A stretch of 64,000 bases of DNA from Bursaphelenchus xylophilus (taxonomy: Eukaryota > Nematoda > Chromadorea > Rhabditida > Aphelenchoididae). Positions within the stretch are counted from its first letter, which is position 1; the number at the start of each line of letters is the position of its first letter. The DNA is taken from assembly GCA_904066235.2 (NCBI GenBank), contig CAJFCV020000002.1:11408001-11472000 (forward strand), read 5' to 3'. The notes beneath the pieces were generated by a model. It did not search any database. It saw nothing but the letters and a program-made list of their open reading frames with translations, and was not told where the DNA came from. A program made the position numbers and the translations under genes. Shown in pieces: positions 12,701 to 22,337 of this stretch.

Positions 12701-14849
12701 TCTGGAAGCATCTCCTTGCGACACCAACGAATCCGCTTCATCGATGACAAAGAACCGCACAAAGTTCAGGCAGATCACGTCTTGATGGACCAAGTCTTTG
12801 AGGCGTCCGAGTGTGCAGCAGATGATGTCTACGCCCTCTTCGACTTGACGTTTTTGAGCGACGATCGGAGCTCCACCGACGATCAAAACGTTGCTGAAAA
12901 TGGGGTATGCTGAGTGTCAACGGTTGATAAATTTTATTTATTTTGTGCCTCAGAGCCTTTACTATCCTCAAAAATACAATAAGGTATAAAAAATCTCGTT
13001 TTACTGATAAAAATCTAGCTTCCAAAAAAACCTCATCAAATGTGATCATGGATAATATTTCGTTGCCTTACGACTTTTCTGATAGTCAACTGCCTCAATA
13101 CTACATATTTATAAGAACTCTAGGTCTTCGTGTATCGGAATTAAATGATATTTTACCCATTAACGTCAGTTTTAAAGGCAGAAACCTCAATTATATTCTC
13201 CATAGACAAGCTGAACTAAACCAACTTCCGAGGCCTGCCAGAAGGCTCATTCGTCTTCAAAACGTTTATCACGGCATCTATTAGCTTTACTAGAACTTCT
13301 ATATACTAATAACAAAAAATATCACCCATCAGCATCAATTTTCACACCAAAATTTACAAATTATATTCTCCATCCTTCGACTTACCGGATTTTCGGAGCG
13401 TCCAGAAATTTCTTGAATTTCTCCAACTCATCATACGTCTGTTGGGCCAATTCTTTCGTGGGCTCTACGATAACACACATGGGTGCATTTGGACTTCGTT
13501 TCTGGCCATCACCCCCACTAGTACCATTAAATTTCGATGGGATTTGGCACTCCTCCGGAGCCGCCGAAATCGCCGTAAACGGTTCCGGAGGAGGGAATTT
13601 GAAGCCCGCTTCTCCGAAATTCATCTTGACTGCCGCATTCTAAACATCGAACAATATAGAAAACAACAAAATCACTTACTTTTAGCACCACTGTCGGATA
13701 AAATACCGAGTTCAGAGCGGATTTTGCGATTTTGAACGCCAAATCAAACATTTGACCATTCTTGGAGAAGGAAATTTGCCCAAAATCAAGGTCAATAAAG
13801 CAGCCAATCACATCTCCGAGTGTGAAGGACTCTCCATAGTCCTCGAAATTTCCGGCATGGCTCTTTTTTCCGGTACCTCCAAACCCATAGCCTTGATCGT
13901 CGGTTCCCAAATTTAGGTTGGCATTCAAAGTCGAAAGACCAACTCGAACCAGCCCATCAGTCTCTATCTTGGCCTCAAAGTAGTATTTACCTAAAAAATG
14001 AATCAAAATATAAGACGTATCCTACCCTTTCCAGTAACTCCAGTTGTGCATCTAGTGCCATTCCAAAGTTTCGGATGCGTACTTTTAACCGTCAGTCCAC
14101 TGTTGTCAATCCCTGTGTTCGCATCTCGATCAAAAATATTCATCTTCCATGGTGCTTGTTCTAAAATAGAAAATTTCAGAAAAACCCATCTAAAGTAATA
14201 TCCAAAATACTTCGAATAATATCTAAACGTATTTCAGAAGATGCTGTAAGCCTAACAGATGCCTATTTTATACAAAAACAAACAATACACGCCCATTTTT
14301 CGCTTGTCCCTTCAAATTTTCACCTAAAACAAAAACGCGATCTAAAACATCATAAAAATTCGCTCACCATTAATTTTTCGCTTCCTCCCACGTTGAGAAT
14401 CCCTCATGGACTCCCAAACAACCTGTAGAATCGGCAAACAGAAAGCTCCCGTCTTTCCACTTCCAGTTTCAGCTGCCTAAACATGGATAATATAAATTCG
14501 AAGAAAACTCACCATTAAAACATCGCCACCTCCCAAGATTGCTGGAATACCTTCTGACTGAATGTCTGTCGGCAATCTGAAAAAAATATTAGATTAGCTT
14601 TGCGGTATAATGAGTCATGAAATCATATTGTTCATGATAAAAACTTAAAAAATTTGAAAGAAATCTATGTCAAAATTGTTCCCCGAAGGTGTGAACAACA
14701 GAATAACATCATTTGCAATCCAAAACGTCTTCATTTCCTTCAAGTTTATCTAAAATATTAATAAAAAAATATTATCCTTACGTCCAATCCATTTCTTCCA
14801 CGGCACTAGCCAATTCTGGCAGCATTCCAAGCTCTTCAAATGCAGCCAT
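9767..14849 (-). CDS. DDX1: DDX1, DEAD-box RNA helicase with inserted SPRY domain (complete)
   Basis: ATP-dependent RNA helicase acting in the tRNA-ligase complex and RNA metabolism, mainly nuclear in other animals. Twelve exons join in phase: 14849-14782, 14576-14513, 14476-14368, 14323-14291, 14160-14026, 13990-13680, 13639-13386, 12893-12590, 12360-12214, 12022-11686, 10478-10261 and 10003-9767. They give 738 codons, against about 740 in the human protein. Start MAAFEELGM matches the family N-terminus. Motif I is [12 protein letters not shown] near residue 46. The SPRY domain follows ([30 protein letters not shown]), as only DDX1 has it between motifs I and Ia. Later motifs are [11 protein letters not shown] (Ia), VIDEADSL (II), CSATLHN (III), [11 protein letters not shown] (IV), TDVAARGLD (V) and [13 protein letters not shown] (VI). 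The protein ends FVKSK. All catalytic motifs are intact, so it should be active. Confidence 0.97.
10507..11325. repeat. 0.8 kb palindromic (fold-back) element in a DDX1 intron
   Basis: Two arms of about 290-400 bases are near-complements around a centre near 10920. The left arm runs AACCCTCAGAACG, GGTGTAGTATT, CTTGTCAAGATGCC, GATAATCGAGGGTGCTGA; the right arm gives the complements in reverse order and ends CTGAGGGTTTTTTCG. It fills most of the 10479-11685 intron. Sequence just to the right (11326-11455, CAGCTAATTTTTACATATTC, CTCGACCTGTAAC) is related to the arms of the element at 34077-34649. No reading frame for a transposase is present. Confidence 0.85.
12361..12589. repeat. Small inverted repeat in a DDX1 intron
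   Basis: The arms carry TCGACCGGTCGA / TCGACCAGTCGA and TACAGGTCCTAAAATAATC / GCGACCTGTAGA around an AT-rich core. It fills the intron between the exons at 12590 and 12360. Confidence 0.5.
13048..13284 (+). CDS. Opposite-strand open reading frame inside a DDX1 intron, unknown function
   Basis: Within the 13385-12894 intron a plus-strand frame of 78 codons starts at ATG 13048 and ends at TAG. It reads [20 protein letters not shown], then [16 protein letters not shown] and [17 protein letters not shown]. The upstream frame is open back to about 12943. Amino-acid composition is protein-like and free of the poly-K/F/N bias of intronic noise. I recognise no domain. It could be a nested gene, an exon of a longer gene, or a relic of an inserted element. 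Confidence 0.35.
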   Translation: MDNISLPYDFSDSQLPQYYIFIRTLGLRVSELNDILPINVSFKGRNLNYILHRQAELNQLPRPARRLIRLQNVYHGIY

Positions 14850-15422
14850 TGTAAAACCGTAAAATTCACCACGGTTTTATCGAGAACACACCAAAAAAAA
14901 TTGGAAAAACAATTTTTATTTTTCTCGAACACCTTCATCGTATAAAATGTCGCCGCAGACTGCAGATTAGAAGACGAAGATAGGGGGCGAAGTGAAAATC
15001 AAGCTCGCGACCTAGGTCGTGAGCAAGGTCCAGTGGGTTGTACAAAGTTACTCTAAATGGTCCTGATGGTTATTTTGGACGGTTGCGCCGTCTATTTTAG
15101 GTCAGGTAGACATCAAGCTCGCGACCTAGGTCATGAGAATCCAAAATAGAAGAAAAAATTTCCCGCCCATTTTTTGGTGATTCGTTCAAAACGAAATGTC
15201 ACTATCCGATAAAACGCATTTTCTTATCTTTCTTCTTCCCTTCCCGGATGCGAAATGGTACGTTTTTTGCCACTGGATCAGGTCCCCCACTATAAGAGCC
15301 GGAGCTGAAATTTTGGCCATATCTCTGGTAGGGAGTTGGAAAATTTTCGGGTGCTTTCTCTTCTGGAGCCTGTGTTACATTTCCCAACTCTTTCGTTGTA
15401 AATAAATTTATTTTTCGAAAAA

Positions 15423-18108
15423 TTAGTGATAAAAGAAGTCTCTAGCCTTGAGTCTCTCCCCGTTCTTCTTCAATTCCTTGGCGGCTTTGATGATAACGTC
15501 CAGTTTGTTCCCACTAACGGTCAAAATAATATGCTTGACAACTTCTGTCATCGGCTCGGCTGCTTGTCCCAACGACTTGGCCAAATCCTTTTGATCTTTT
15601 TTGCAGAGATGGCCGAGGGCCATGTTGAAATATACTATGAATTCTGAAAAAATACGACTTGATATATAATATATATATATATATACACTGCTCGACAAAA
15701 TTATAAATGCACTTCTAAAATCACTGTAACTTTTGCGGTTTTCAGTAAAACTGTGCCATATTTGGCCCAAATGTGTATCAGTGTACTATAAATCTTGTGC
15801 CAAAAAAATTATTTTGAAAAGTTTCCACAATTTGGAAAAAAGTTGAAAAAACCGAAATTTTGGAGATTTTCTTTGCGACAAAATTATAAATTCACGCAAT
15901 ATTTTGCAATTTTCTTGCCGTTGGCGCTGAAGCAAAGTAAGTTATTTGGCTTACTGGTTTCCTTAGGTGCCCTTCTGGCATGCTACGAGGAAAAACAGTG
16001 ACAGAATTTGAAAAAGGCGGAATTACGACCCTGAAACCGCAAAGACCTCGGGTTTGCCAGATTTCGGCTCAGGTAGGCCGTTCAGCCGAAGTTGCGAAGA
16101 ACTACTTGGCTCATCCGGAAGCCTTCAACACGTCTAAACGTTCTGGCAAAAAAGGTTTACCACCGCGGCAGAATTAAGGCAGAGAAATCCGCTGAGCTTC
16201 CAACTACACCATCTCTGGATCTCATATAGAGCCAGAAAAAGGTCTCAATTGTAGCAGGATAGTTATGCTGAGAGCACTAAGACGCAGCGATGTCATAACT
16301 GGACATCATATGAAGTCGTGCCCCCAGCTGGCCTAGGTTCGGTTAGCGCGCGACCGAAATTGGCCAAGATGACTTTGACAAAACAGGTTGAGTAGTCAAG
16401 GGTCAATTTCCCAGCGTTGCAGTACCGAATTCCTTGCAGATTGCATGGTCAGACGATGTCCCCGACGGTTTTCCACATAGGACATATCACTGTCATTACA
16501 TCAGAAGAGAACCGCGTTACTTCTTGTGCCGTAATGTTGGAGGATCTGTTTTGTCAAAATTACCTTGGCCAGTTTCAGTCGCGCGCTAACCGAACCTGGG
16601 CCAACTTGGGGCACGACTTCATATGATGTCCAGTGATGACATCGCTGCGTCTTAGTGCCCTCAGCATAGTTATCCTGCTACAATTGAGACCTTTTTCTTG
16701 CTCTATATGAGACCCAGAGATGGTGTAGTTGGAAGCTCAGCGGATTTCTCTGCCTTAATTCTGCCGCGGTGGTAAACATTTTTTGCCAGAACGTTTAGAC
16801 GTGTTGAAGGCTTCCGGATGAGCCAAGTAGTTCTTCACAACTTCGGCTGAACGGCCTACCTGAGCCGAAATCTGGCAAACCCGAGGTCTTTGCGGTTTCA
16901 GGGTCGTAATTCCGCCTTTTTCATATTCTGTCACTGTTTTTCCTCGTAGCATGCCAGAAGGGCACCTAAGGAAACCAGTAAGCCAAATAACTTACTTTGC
17001 TTCAGCGCCAACGGCAAGAAAATTGCAAAATATTGCGTGAATTTATAATTTTGTCGCAAAGAAAATCTCCAAAATTTCGGTTTTTTCAACTTTTTTCCAA
17101 ATTGTGGAAACTTTTCAAAAAAATTTTTTGGCACAAGATTTATAGTACACTGGTACATATTGGGGCCAAATATGGCACAGTTTTATTGAAAACCACAAAA
17201 GTTACAGCGATTTTAAAAGTGTATTTATAATTTTGGCGAGCAGTGTATATATATATATATGTATATGCATAAATTATGTAACATTACTTACGTCCACAGG
17301 TCTTCAAGCACACTCCGTTGTTCTCGGCGACATCTTTGGCCATCGATTCATGTATGTGACTCAAGATAATCGCGGTCAAATAAGTCAGTTCGTGATGATG
17401 TCTCTTCATCACTTCCATTGTTTGATAATCGCGATCAACAACTCTTTTGCCGATGGCATATTCAATGTGAAGCCGGATGGTATCGACCAGAGCGTTGTCG
17501 CCCAACAAAGTGTCGTTGAAAATGGGGGCGTGGGTGTCAGCGTCTGGACTGTTGATCATAAGGTGGTTAAATATCGGAAATAACATAAGCCTGAAAAATT
17601 AGGGAAGGCTGTGAGTTGGGGTGAATAAAGGTGGTCATATGAGTATTTAAATTTTTTTCCCAATTTTTCGATTTGGCCGTCGACCTTTTTGTGTACCGAA
17701 AATCGCGATCTGGGAAAAAATTGAATATTTATATGGCCTTTATATATATGCAGTGAGGGGCCTGACCCATTGGCAAAAAAACGTACCATTTTGCATCCGG
17801 AAAGAGTCAAAAAATGTGGCAAAATGCCTCAATCTCCAACAAAAAACCCTCCATTTTGAACGACTCCCTCACAAAAAAAGCGGGCGCGCTTTTGAAATCG
17901 GAGTTTTTTCACTTGGAGAGGGAAGCATTTTGCCCCATTTTTCATACTTCCCGGATGCAAAATGGTCCGTTTTTTGCCACTTTATCAGATCCCTCACTGT
18001 ACACAACCTTTGCAAAATTTGAACAAATACTTACACTGACGACAGTACAACCAGACCAAGGGAAGAGAGAACGCCAACTTTAATATCCTTTGCTTCGTTG
18101 TTCCGCAT
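15423..18108 (-). CDS. Putative single-pass membrane or secreted protein, family paralogue A
   Basis: Three exons join in phase: 18108-18035, 17590-17292 and 15643-15423, giving 197 residues plus stop. Exon 1 and the start of exon 2 encode a short basic N-terminus and a hydrophobic segment (about residues 11-31, GVLSSLGLVVLSSVLMLF), a signal anchor or uncleaved signal peptide. The rest is hydrophilic and probably lumenal or extracellular. A conserved NGVCLKTC (NGxCLxxC) closes exon 2, and exon 3 opens with FNMALGHL, matching FNASVGHL in paralogue B. A minus-strand AATAAA at 15412-15407 is about 10 bases after the stop, so the 3' UTR is very short. Intron 2 holds a 1.56 kb inverted transposon dimer. 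No known domain was recognised; a small cystatin-like fold is only a guess. Confidence 0.75.
15686..17245. mobile_element. Inverted dimer of a Tc3-like transposon 5' half
   Basis: The outer ends CACTGCTCGACAAAATTATA and complement are flanked by TA. Two arms of about 700 bases mirror each other around a non-palindromic core near 16390-16530. Each arm carries the same frame, 15980-16177 plus and 16952-16755 minus, reading MLRGKTVTEFEKGGITTL, QVGRSAEVAKNYLAHPEAF and KRSGKKGLPPR. This is the N-terminal paired helix-turn-helix of Tc3-type transposases, followed by a stop. The DDE catalytic part is missing. It sits in intron 2 of paralogue A and would form a long hairpin in its pre-mRNA. Confidence 0.85.
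17625..17742. repeat. Short palindromic element, ATAAAGGTGGTCATAT ends
   Basis: The left end ATAAAGGTGGTCATATGA and right end TATATGGCCTTTAT enclose two facing arms with CGATTTGGCCGTCGACC and CGAAAATCGCGATC. It is a small relative of the 0.87 kb palindrome at 29256-30128. Confidence 0.7.
17754..18001. repeat. Palindromic MITE, CAGTGAGGG..GATC ends
   Basis: Starts CAGTGAGGGGCCTGACCCA and ends GATCCCTCACTG. Inside, TTTTGCATCCGG and GGATGCAAAATGG face each other. The right end is close to the donor of exon 1 of paralogue A. Confidence 0.75.
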
Positions 18109-18299
18109 TTTTCGTTCAGGTATGGGCAGCGCAGACTATTGCACAGTATAAGAATAATGAAAATTAAAAGAAAACGGGCCCTTATATACTACGAAAAATC
18201 TCTGTCATGACATGTCATGCATTTACTTGGGGCGTCCTACGAACGCGAAATTGGATCAGCGGTCTCGGCGTTATTTGTGATACAGACATTTTATGCAAC

Positions 18300-18405
18300 G
18301 AACCTTTTGAGGTTTGCAATGCGTTGGCGACAAGCGTGAGAAAAGGTTGAAAATGCATTACGCGAGAGCAAAAAGATCCCCAAACACTTTATGAAAATAC
18401 TACTA
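18300..18405. repeat. Decayed right end of a CATAAAGTGC-family element
   Basis: GGCGACAAGCGTGAGAAAAG followed by GAAAATGCATTACGCGAGAGC and ACACTTTATGAAAATACTA matches the right terminus of the elements at 36.1, 42.5 and 49.1 kb, with the usual GCACTGTGC words mutated. Confidence 0.5.
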
Positions 18406-18409
18406 GAGT

Positions 18410-18940
18410 AGGACCAGCGGCACCCCGAGTACGTGACAAATCCGTTCCGACCGCTCGACTTCGCGCCATTCGGTGGATCTTATTCATTTTCAATTGGACT
18501 CTCCGGCTCGGTGGACGGTCGACCCCCTCGTCCTCCTCCGACTACCCGAGACCATCCACGTTGTTGTCGTATTGTGTGCTATTGTGACGTTTGCTGGATA
18601 AATATACTTGCTATATCCCAGTTGGCTATTGTAATGTCGATCCGGACCTTATTCCCCGTTGATCTTATCTAATTGCCCTCTACCTCCCGTAGACTAGGCA
18701 CTACTCTAGTATACATAGTATGTATTATACTAATAGGATGAGAAATTGATTCAGTTACGGACTGATCATCATGATAAAAACTATAATCCCCTCCAAAGAT
18801 TCGAAATTTGAGCGCATCAATGCAGAGCCAGTTGATATGTGGCCTATGCCCGGTGGGCAAAATTCAAGGAATATCTGAGCGTCGCCCTGGGGGAGACTTC
18901 CCTTACCATTTCAAAAGAGATCAGATCAGTTTCCTCAGAG
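18410..18940. other. Unique GC-richer stretch upstream of tRNA-Glu
   Basis: A frame of 79 codons is open at 18433-18672 (plus) with low-complexity PPRPPP. It has no recognised domain and no splice partners. A TATA-like ATAAATATAC lies near 18599. It could be promoter or solo-LTR material; no matching second LTR is seen. Confidence 0.3.
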
Positions 18941-18952
18941 CCTCCAGCATGT

Positions 18953-19024
18953 TCCGTTGTGGTCTAGTGGTTAGGATTTGCGGCTCTCACCCGCAAGGCC
19001 CGGGTTCGATTCCCGGCAACGGAA
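18953..19024 (+). tRNA. tRNA-Glu (anticodon CTC)
   Basis: All four stems fold. The acceptor TCCGTTG pairs with CAACGGA, with discriminator A at 19024. The anticodon arm is TGCGG-CTCTCAC-CCGCA, so positions 34-36 are CTC. The T arm is CCGGG-TTCGATT-CCCGG. The A box (TGGTCTAGTGG) and B box (GGTTCGATTCC) of the internal Pol III promoter are intact. There is no intron, and a TTTTT terminator follows at about 19031. It should be functional. Confidence 0.95.
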
Positions 19025-19132
19025 GGAGATGTTTTTGGCGCTTCAACAGTAAAATAGTCGAATTCCTGATAGGCTTTTGACCTTTTATTATGTGAAAACG
19101 GATGTGGCTCGCCATTTTATGGCTATCAAGCG

Positions 19133-19382
19133 TGCAGTAAGGGGCCTGATCCAAGTGGCAAAAAACGCCCCAGTTTGCATCCAGGAAGTATCACAAAATG
19201 GAGCAAAACACCTCCATCTCCAAGTGAAAAAACTTCGATTTTAAAAGCGCTCTTTTTGTGAGGGAAACGGCGCGCCCTTCAAAACCATGTTTTTTTTCAC
19301 TTGGAGGTATTTTGCCATATTTTTTGATACTTCCCGGATGCAAAATGATACGTTTTTTCCAGGGGATCAGGTCCTTCACCGT
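19133..19382. repeat. Palindromic MITE, same family as 17754-18001
   Basis: The left end reads CAGTAAGGGGCCTGATCCA and the right end GGATCAGGTCCTTCACCG. The arms carry GCATCCAGGAAGTATCA and GATACTTCCCGGATGC. The right end is slightly degraded (CCAGGGGATC). Confidence 0.75.
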
Positions 19383-19557
19383 AGTTTATCGTACATCTTG
19401 CCCGTCTACAACCTCGATATGGCTTCTTAATTGGGTTTTTCGGACGCTTCGATCTGCAGATTTTTGACAAACCGGGTAATAACTAGCTTCATAAAAAGCT
19501 AGTGTTTTCGTACATTTACGCCTAATCAGAGAAAACAAGAATTATTTATTTCGAGAG

Positions 19558-21267
19558 TCAAAAAATTTTAATGTCCTTGAATAAAAAGAAGTTTCTGACC
19601 GGCTCAAGAGCCCTAGTATAATAATTTAGCCATTTCATGTCCTCGAGGAGATCTGGATGCATGTGGATCTCACGGACGGCCAGAATCAGGAGTTCTTTGA
19701 GGGACGTCTCCACTTGGATCATTTTTGTTGACATACTGTAATACCAATTGCTATAGAGATGGCCAACGGAAGCGTTGAAAATGGCGTCGAATCCTGAAAA
19801 AATTTAGGTTAATAATACATGTATAAAAGCAGTGAGCGCTATTGAACCTTTGCCGCTCAAAGAGTGGATGAAGACTTAAGCAAAATCTATGTTTTCCAAG
19901 CGAAACTGGGAAGGATATATCCAAGAATTGTTTTTTTTTCTCTGATCACTCTCCGCATTGCGCGTACTCTCTCAGCGGCGCCTGGAAAGCGCAAGATAAA
20001 GCTTTTAGGGATCTATTCCCGACTTATATACAGTGGACCTGATCCAGTGGCAAAAAAATAACATTTTGCATCCGGGAAGTATCAAACATGTAGCAAAATA
20101 CCTCCTTTTTGAAGTGCAAAAACTCCGATTTCAAAAGCGCGCCTCAAAACGGAGTTTTTCACTTGAAAATGGAGGTATTTTGCCACATTTTATGATACTT
20201 CCCGGACGCAAGATGGTACGTTTTTTGCCACTGGATCAGGTCCGCCACTGTAAAATTTCAAAAAAATCGTTGAATTTTTACATCCTGGAAGTATCAAAAA
20301 TGTAGCAAAATACCTCCTTTTTGAAGTGCAAAAACTCCGATTTCAAACTCATCTTTTTGTGAGGGAAAATGCGCCCTTCAAAGCAGATTTTTTTTAGTTG
20401 GTGAGGGAGGCATTTTGCCACATTTTTTGATACCTCCCGGAAGCAAAATGGTACGTTTTTTGCCACTAGATCAGTTCCATCACTGTATATGCAAAATTTT
20501 AAAAAATTTTGAGCGTCACACCTTGATCACTTCCCTGCTCAACTTACTCTCACAAACCAGCAGACAGCTGCCATTCCCGCGATTCACATCCTTCTCCAGC
20601 AACGAGTAATCGTCCGCCAGGACCATGACCGTAAAGTAAGTGAACCGCGTCTTGTACCGGAGCAGAGCGTCGGCCTCCTCGAAATTTTTGGAAACATATT
20701 TTTGGCCAACATTTTGATCGAAAAGCACGTTTGTGGCTTGCAAGATTTGATTGTTGCTCCACAACTTTTCGTCCACTTCGGGGATTTTGTCAAAGTCATG
20801 AATAGTAAAGAACACCCCAACACTGAAAATTGTGCTCATTATTTTCCCGACATGCTGATATTAGCAATTTCATAAAGTGCATGGACATTTTTTAGCCTTT
20901 GCACAGTGCATTTCGAATACGTACTTTCCCAAGCTTGTCGCCAACGCACAGTGCATTTTTCTCTCTTCGCACAGTGCAAAACAATAAAAAAAGGCGTTTG
21001 CACTGTGCAAATCGTTCAGCAAAACCGCGATGACGAAGTTGAAAAAAGTTTGCATCGCAGCGATATTTCCGCACGGTGCGAACGCCAAACAACAAGGTGA
21101 AATGCACTGTGCAAAATGGGGTTCTTGTGCACCGTGCGGTGCACAATATATATTATGTATGAATAATTATATATTATGTATGAATAATTTTCAAAAACTC
21201 ACAATATAAGGAAAAGGAAGTAAACAGAAGCGAAAATATTGCACACGATGCGTCCAATATCTGCCAT
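19558..21267 (-). CDS. Putative single-pass membrane or secreted protein, family paralogue B
   Basis: Three exons join in phase: 21267-21203, 20822-20548 and 19793-19558, giving 191 residues plus stop. The exon borders and phases match paralogue A. The N-terminus MADIGRIVC is followed by a hydrophobic run (NIFASVYFLFLILFVGVFF), a signal anchor or signal peptide. The body is hydrophilic. Shared features with A are the NGSCLLVC motif at the end of exon 2, FNASVGHL at the start of exon 3, and LLRYKTRFTYFTVMVLADDY facing a similar patch in A. A minus-strand AATAAA (19550-19545) lies 8 bases past the stop. Intron 1 is filled by transposon pieces, including a GCACTGTGC array. The left edge of the 4 kb tandem duplication falls in exon 2 at about 20560, without damaging this copy. 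Confidence 0.75.
20033..20251. repeat. Palindromic MITE, CAGTG..GATCCAGTGG ends
   Basis: Starts ACAGTGGACCTGATCCAGTGG and ends CCACTGGATCAGGTCCGCCACTG. The arms mirror GCATCCGGGAAGTATC. It is followed directly by a second, left-truncated copy (20276-20486), so the two are nearly in tandem upstream of exon 3 of paralogue B, inside its intron 2. Confidence 0.8.
20276..20486. repeat. Left-truncated MITE of the same family
   Basis: It begins inside the arm (CATCCTGGAAGTATC) and ends normally (CCACTAGATCAGTTCCATCACTG). Confidence 0.7.
20866..21145. repeat. CATAAAGTGC-family element with GCACNGTGC array, right end missing
   Basis: The left end is CATAAAGTGCATGGACA. Inside are GCACAGTGC, GCACTGTGC and GCACGGTGC words at intervals of 15-45 bases, the TTTCCCAAGCTTGTCGCCAA spacer block, and a final TGCACCGTGCGGTGCAC. 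The element fills most of intron 1 of paralogue B. Confidence 0.75.
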
Positions 21268-21550
21268 GATAGGAAAGGATACTGGAGCATTTGTATGATG
21301 TGTGCGGACATATTTATAGGAGAGGTTTTTCTGCGCTCTTTGAGCGTCTAAAAAGACGCACCTTTATAACAAAAATCATAGACAGAAGCTTTGGTTTTTT
21401 ATCTGCAATGACTTCGCAATTCCTTAACTTTTGTTGTGAGAAACAGATTTGCAATCCAAGAAAAAATACGCGTACATAATTTAAAAGTGCTGTCTGTTGC
21501 CCTCGGGCCAAAGAAAATGAAACACCTCCCAACCCGATCCAGGCCAGGTA

Positions 21551-21688
21551 TCAGTCCGTCAGCAAAATAGTGAGCGTATGTCGTCCAATTGCTTCGCTGA
21601 AGCGATAAGCGATTTGATTTTGTCGCGACACAATTCATTTTCTCAGCGGCGATGCGACAGAGTGCTCATTATTTTCCTGACAGATTGA
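21551..21688. repeat. MITE with diverged TCAGTCTGTCGGG ends
   Basis: The left end TCAGTCCGTCAGCAAAATAG and right end TTTTCCTGACAGATTGA are mutated versions of the family ends; TA flanks both sides. Core has the family words GTCGCGACACAATTCATTTT and GGCGATGCGACAGAG. Confidence 0.8.
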
Positions 21689-21829
21689 TAGTCCTCTTAC
21701 AAAGGTCTTGTCGTAATTTTCGACAAGTTTCATCAAAATTCGAAACGTTTTATTTTTCAAAAAATTCAATTTTTTCTCATTATTTTTCTCCCATTGTTTT
21801 CCCGACAGACTGATGGAAACGCTTTACTC

Positions 21830-22115
21830 GGCCGTTCACAAGGTCGCTGGAGCGATTTTGGCGACAAGCACAGCGAACGTCAAACTGAGACAAGCTAAAA
21901 CAGTCCGGTGAATGGGTTGGTAATTTGCCAAAAAAAGACGCGAAAAAACGTTTTGTCGGGGAAGAAATGGGGAATTTTTGGGGCGAGAGAGTGCGCTTTT
22001 GCGTGTGTTTTTTCTCTCTTTCTCTGCTAAATAAAGACGAAAAGTAAAAAGCCGATAGCGAAGAGTCTATTCCGGTCACCGGACTCCTCACAATCAGTAA
22101 ACGGGACGAAAACCA
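21830..22115. repeat. Element shared with 39.80-40.08 kb (GTCCGGTGAC core)
   Basis: GCGATTTTGGCG, CGTCAAACTGAGACAAGC, AAACAGTCCGGTGAATG and CGGTCACCGGACTCCTCA recur in reverse orientation at 39803-40075, with a GAGAGAGTGCGCTTTTGCG middle. It appears to be another palindromic DNA element. Confidence 0.65.
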
Positions 22116-22330
22116 GAACGTTTGTTTAGGACGCTCTTGTGCACCTTTAACGTCGACCTTGGAACGTGGTACACCTTTAACGTCGACCTTGGAACGAATT
22201 CGAACCTTTCCACGAGCATCCGCCCAAACGCTAGCATTGAGACAGCACGTACCACCTCTTGTACCATCAGTTTGCGTTCTCCATTTTCCGCATTCACGTA
22301 TTCCTTCAGTGCGTCCTTCAGCCTTTGATT
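22094..22330 (-). CDS. Coding-like fragment with a tandem 27-30 base repeat, unknown
   Basis: One minus-strand frame reads LKDALKEYV, NAENGERKLMVQEVVRAVSM, AFGRMLVERFEFVPRSTLKV and then repeats VPRSTLKV because a segment of 27-30 bases is doubled (22143-22199). Two minus frames are open through the fragment. The CACTG element at 22338 abuts it upstream, so this may be the end of an interrupted gene. I do not recognise a domain. Confidence 0.3.
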   Translation of the reverse strand, partial: NQRLKDALKEYVNAENGERKLMVQEVVRAVSMLAFGRMLVERFEFVPRSTLKVYHVPRSTLKVHKSVLNKRSGFRPVY

Positions 22331-22337
22331 CCATCTA

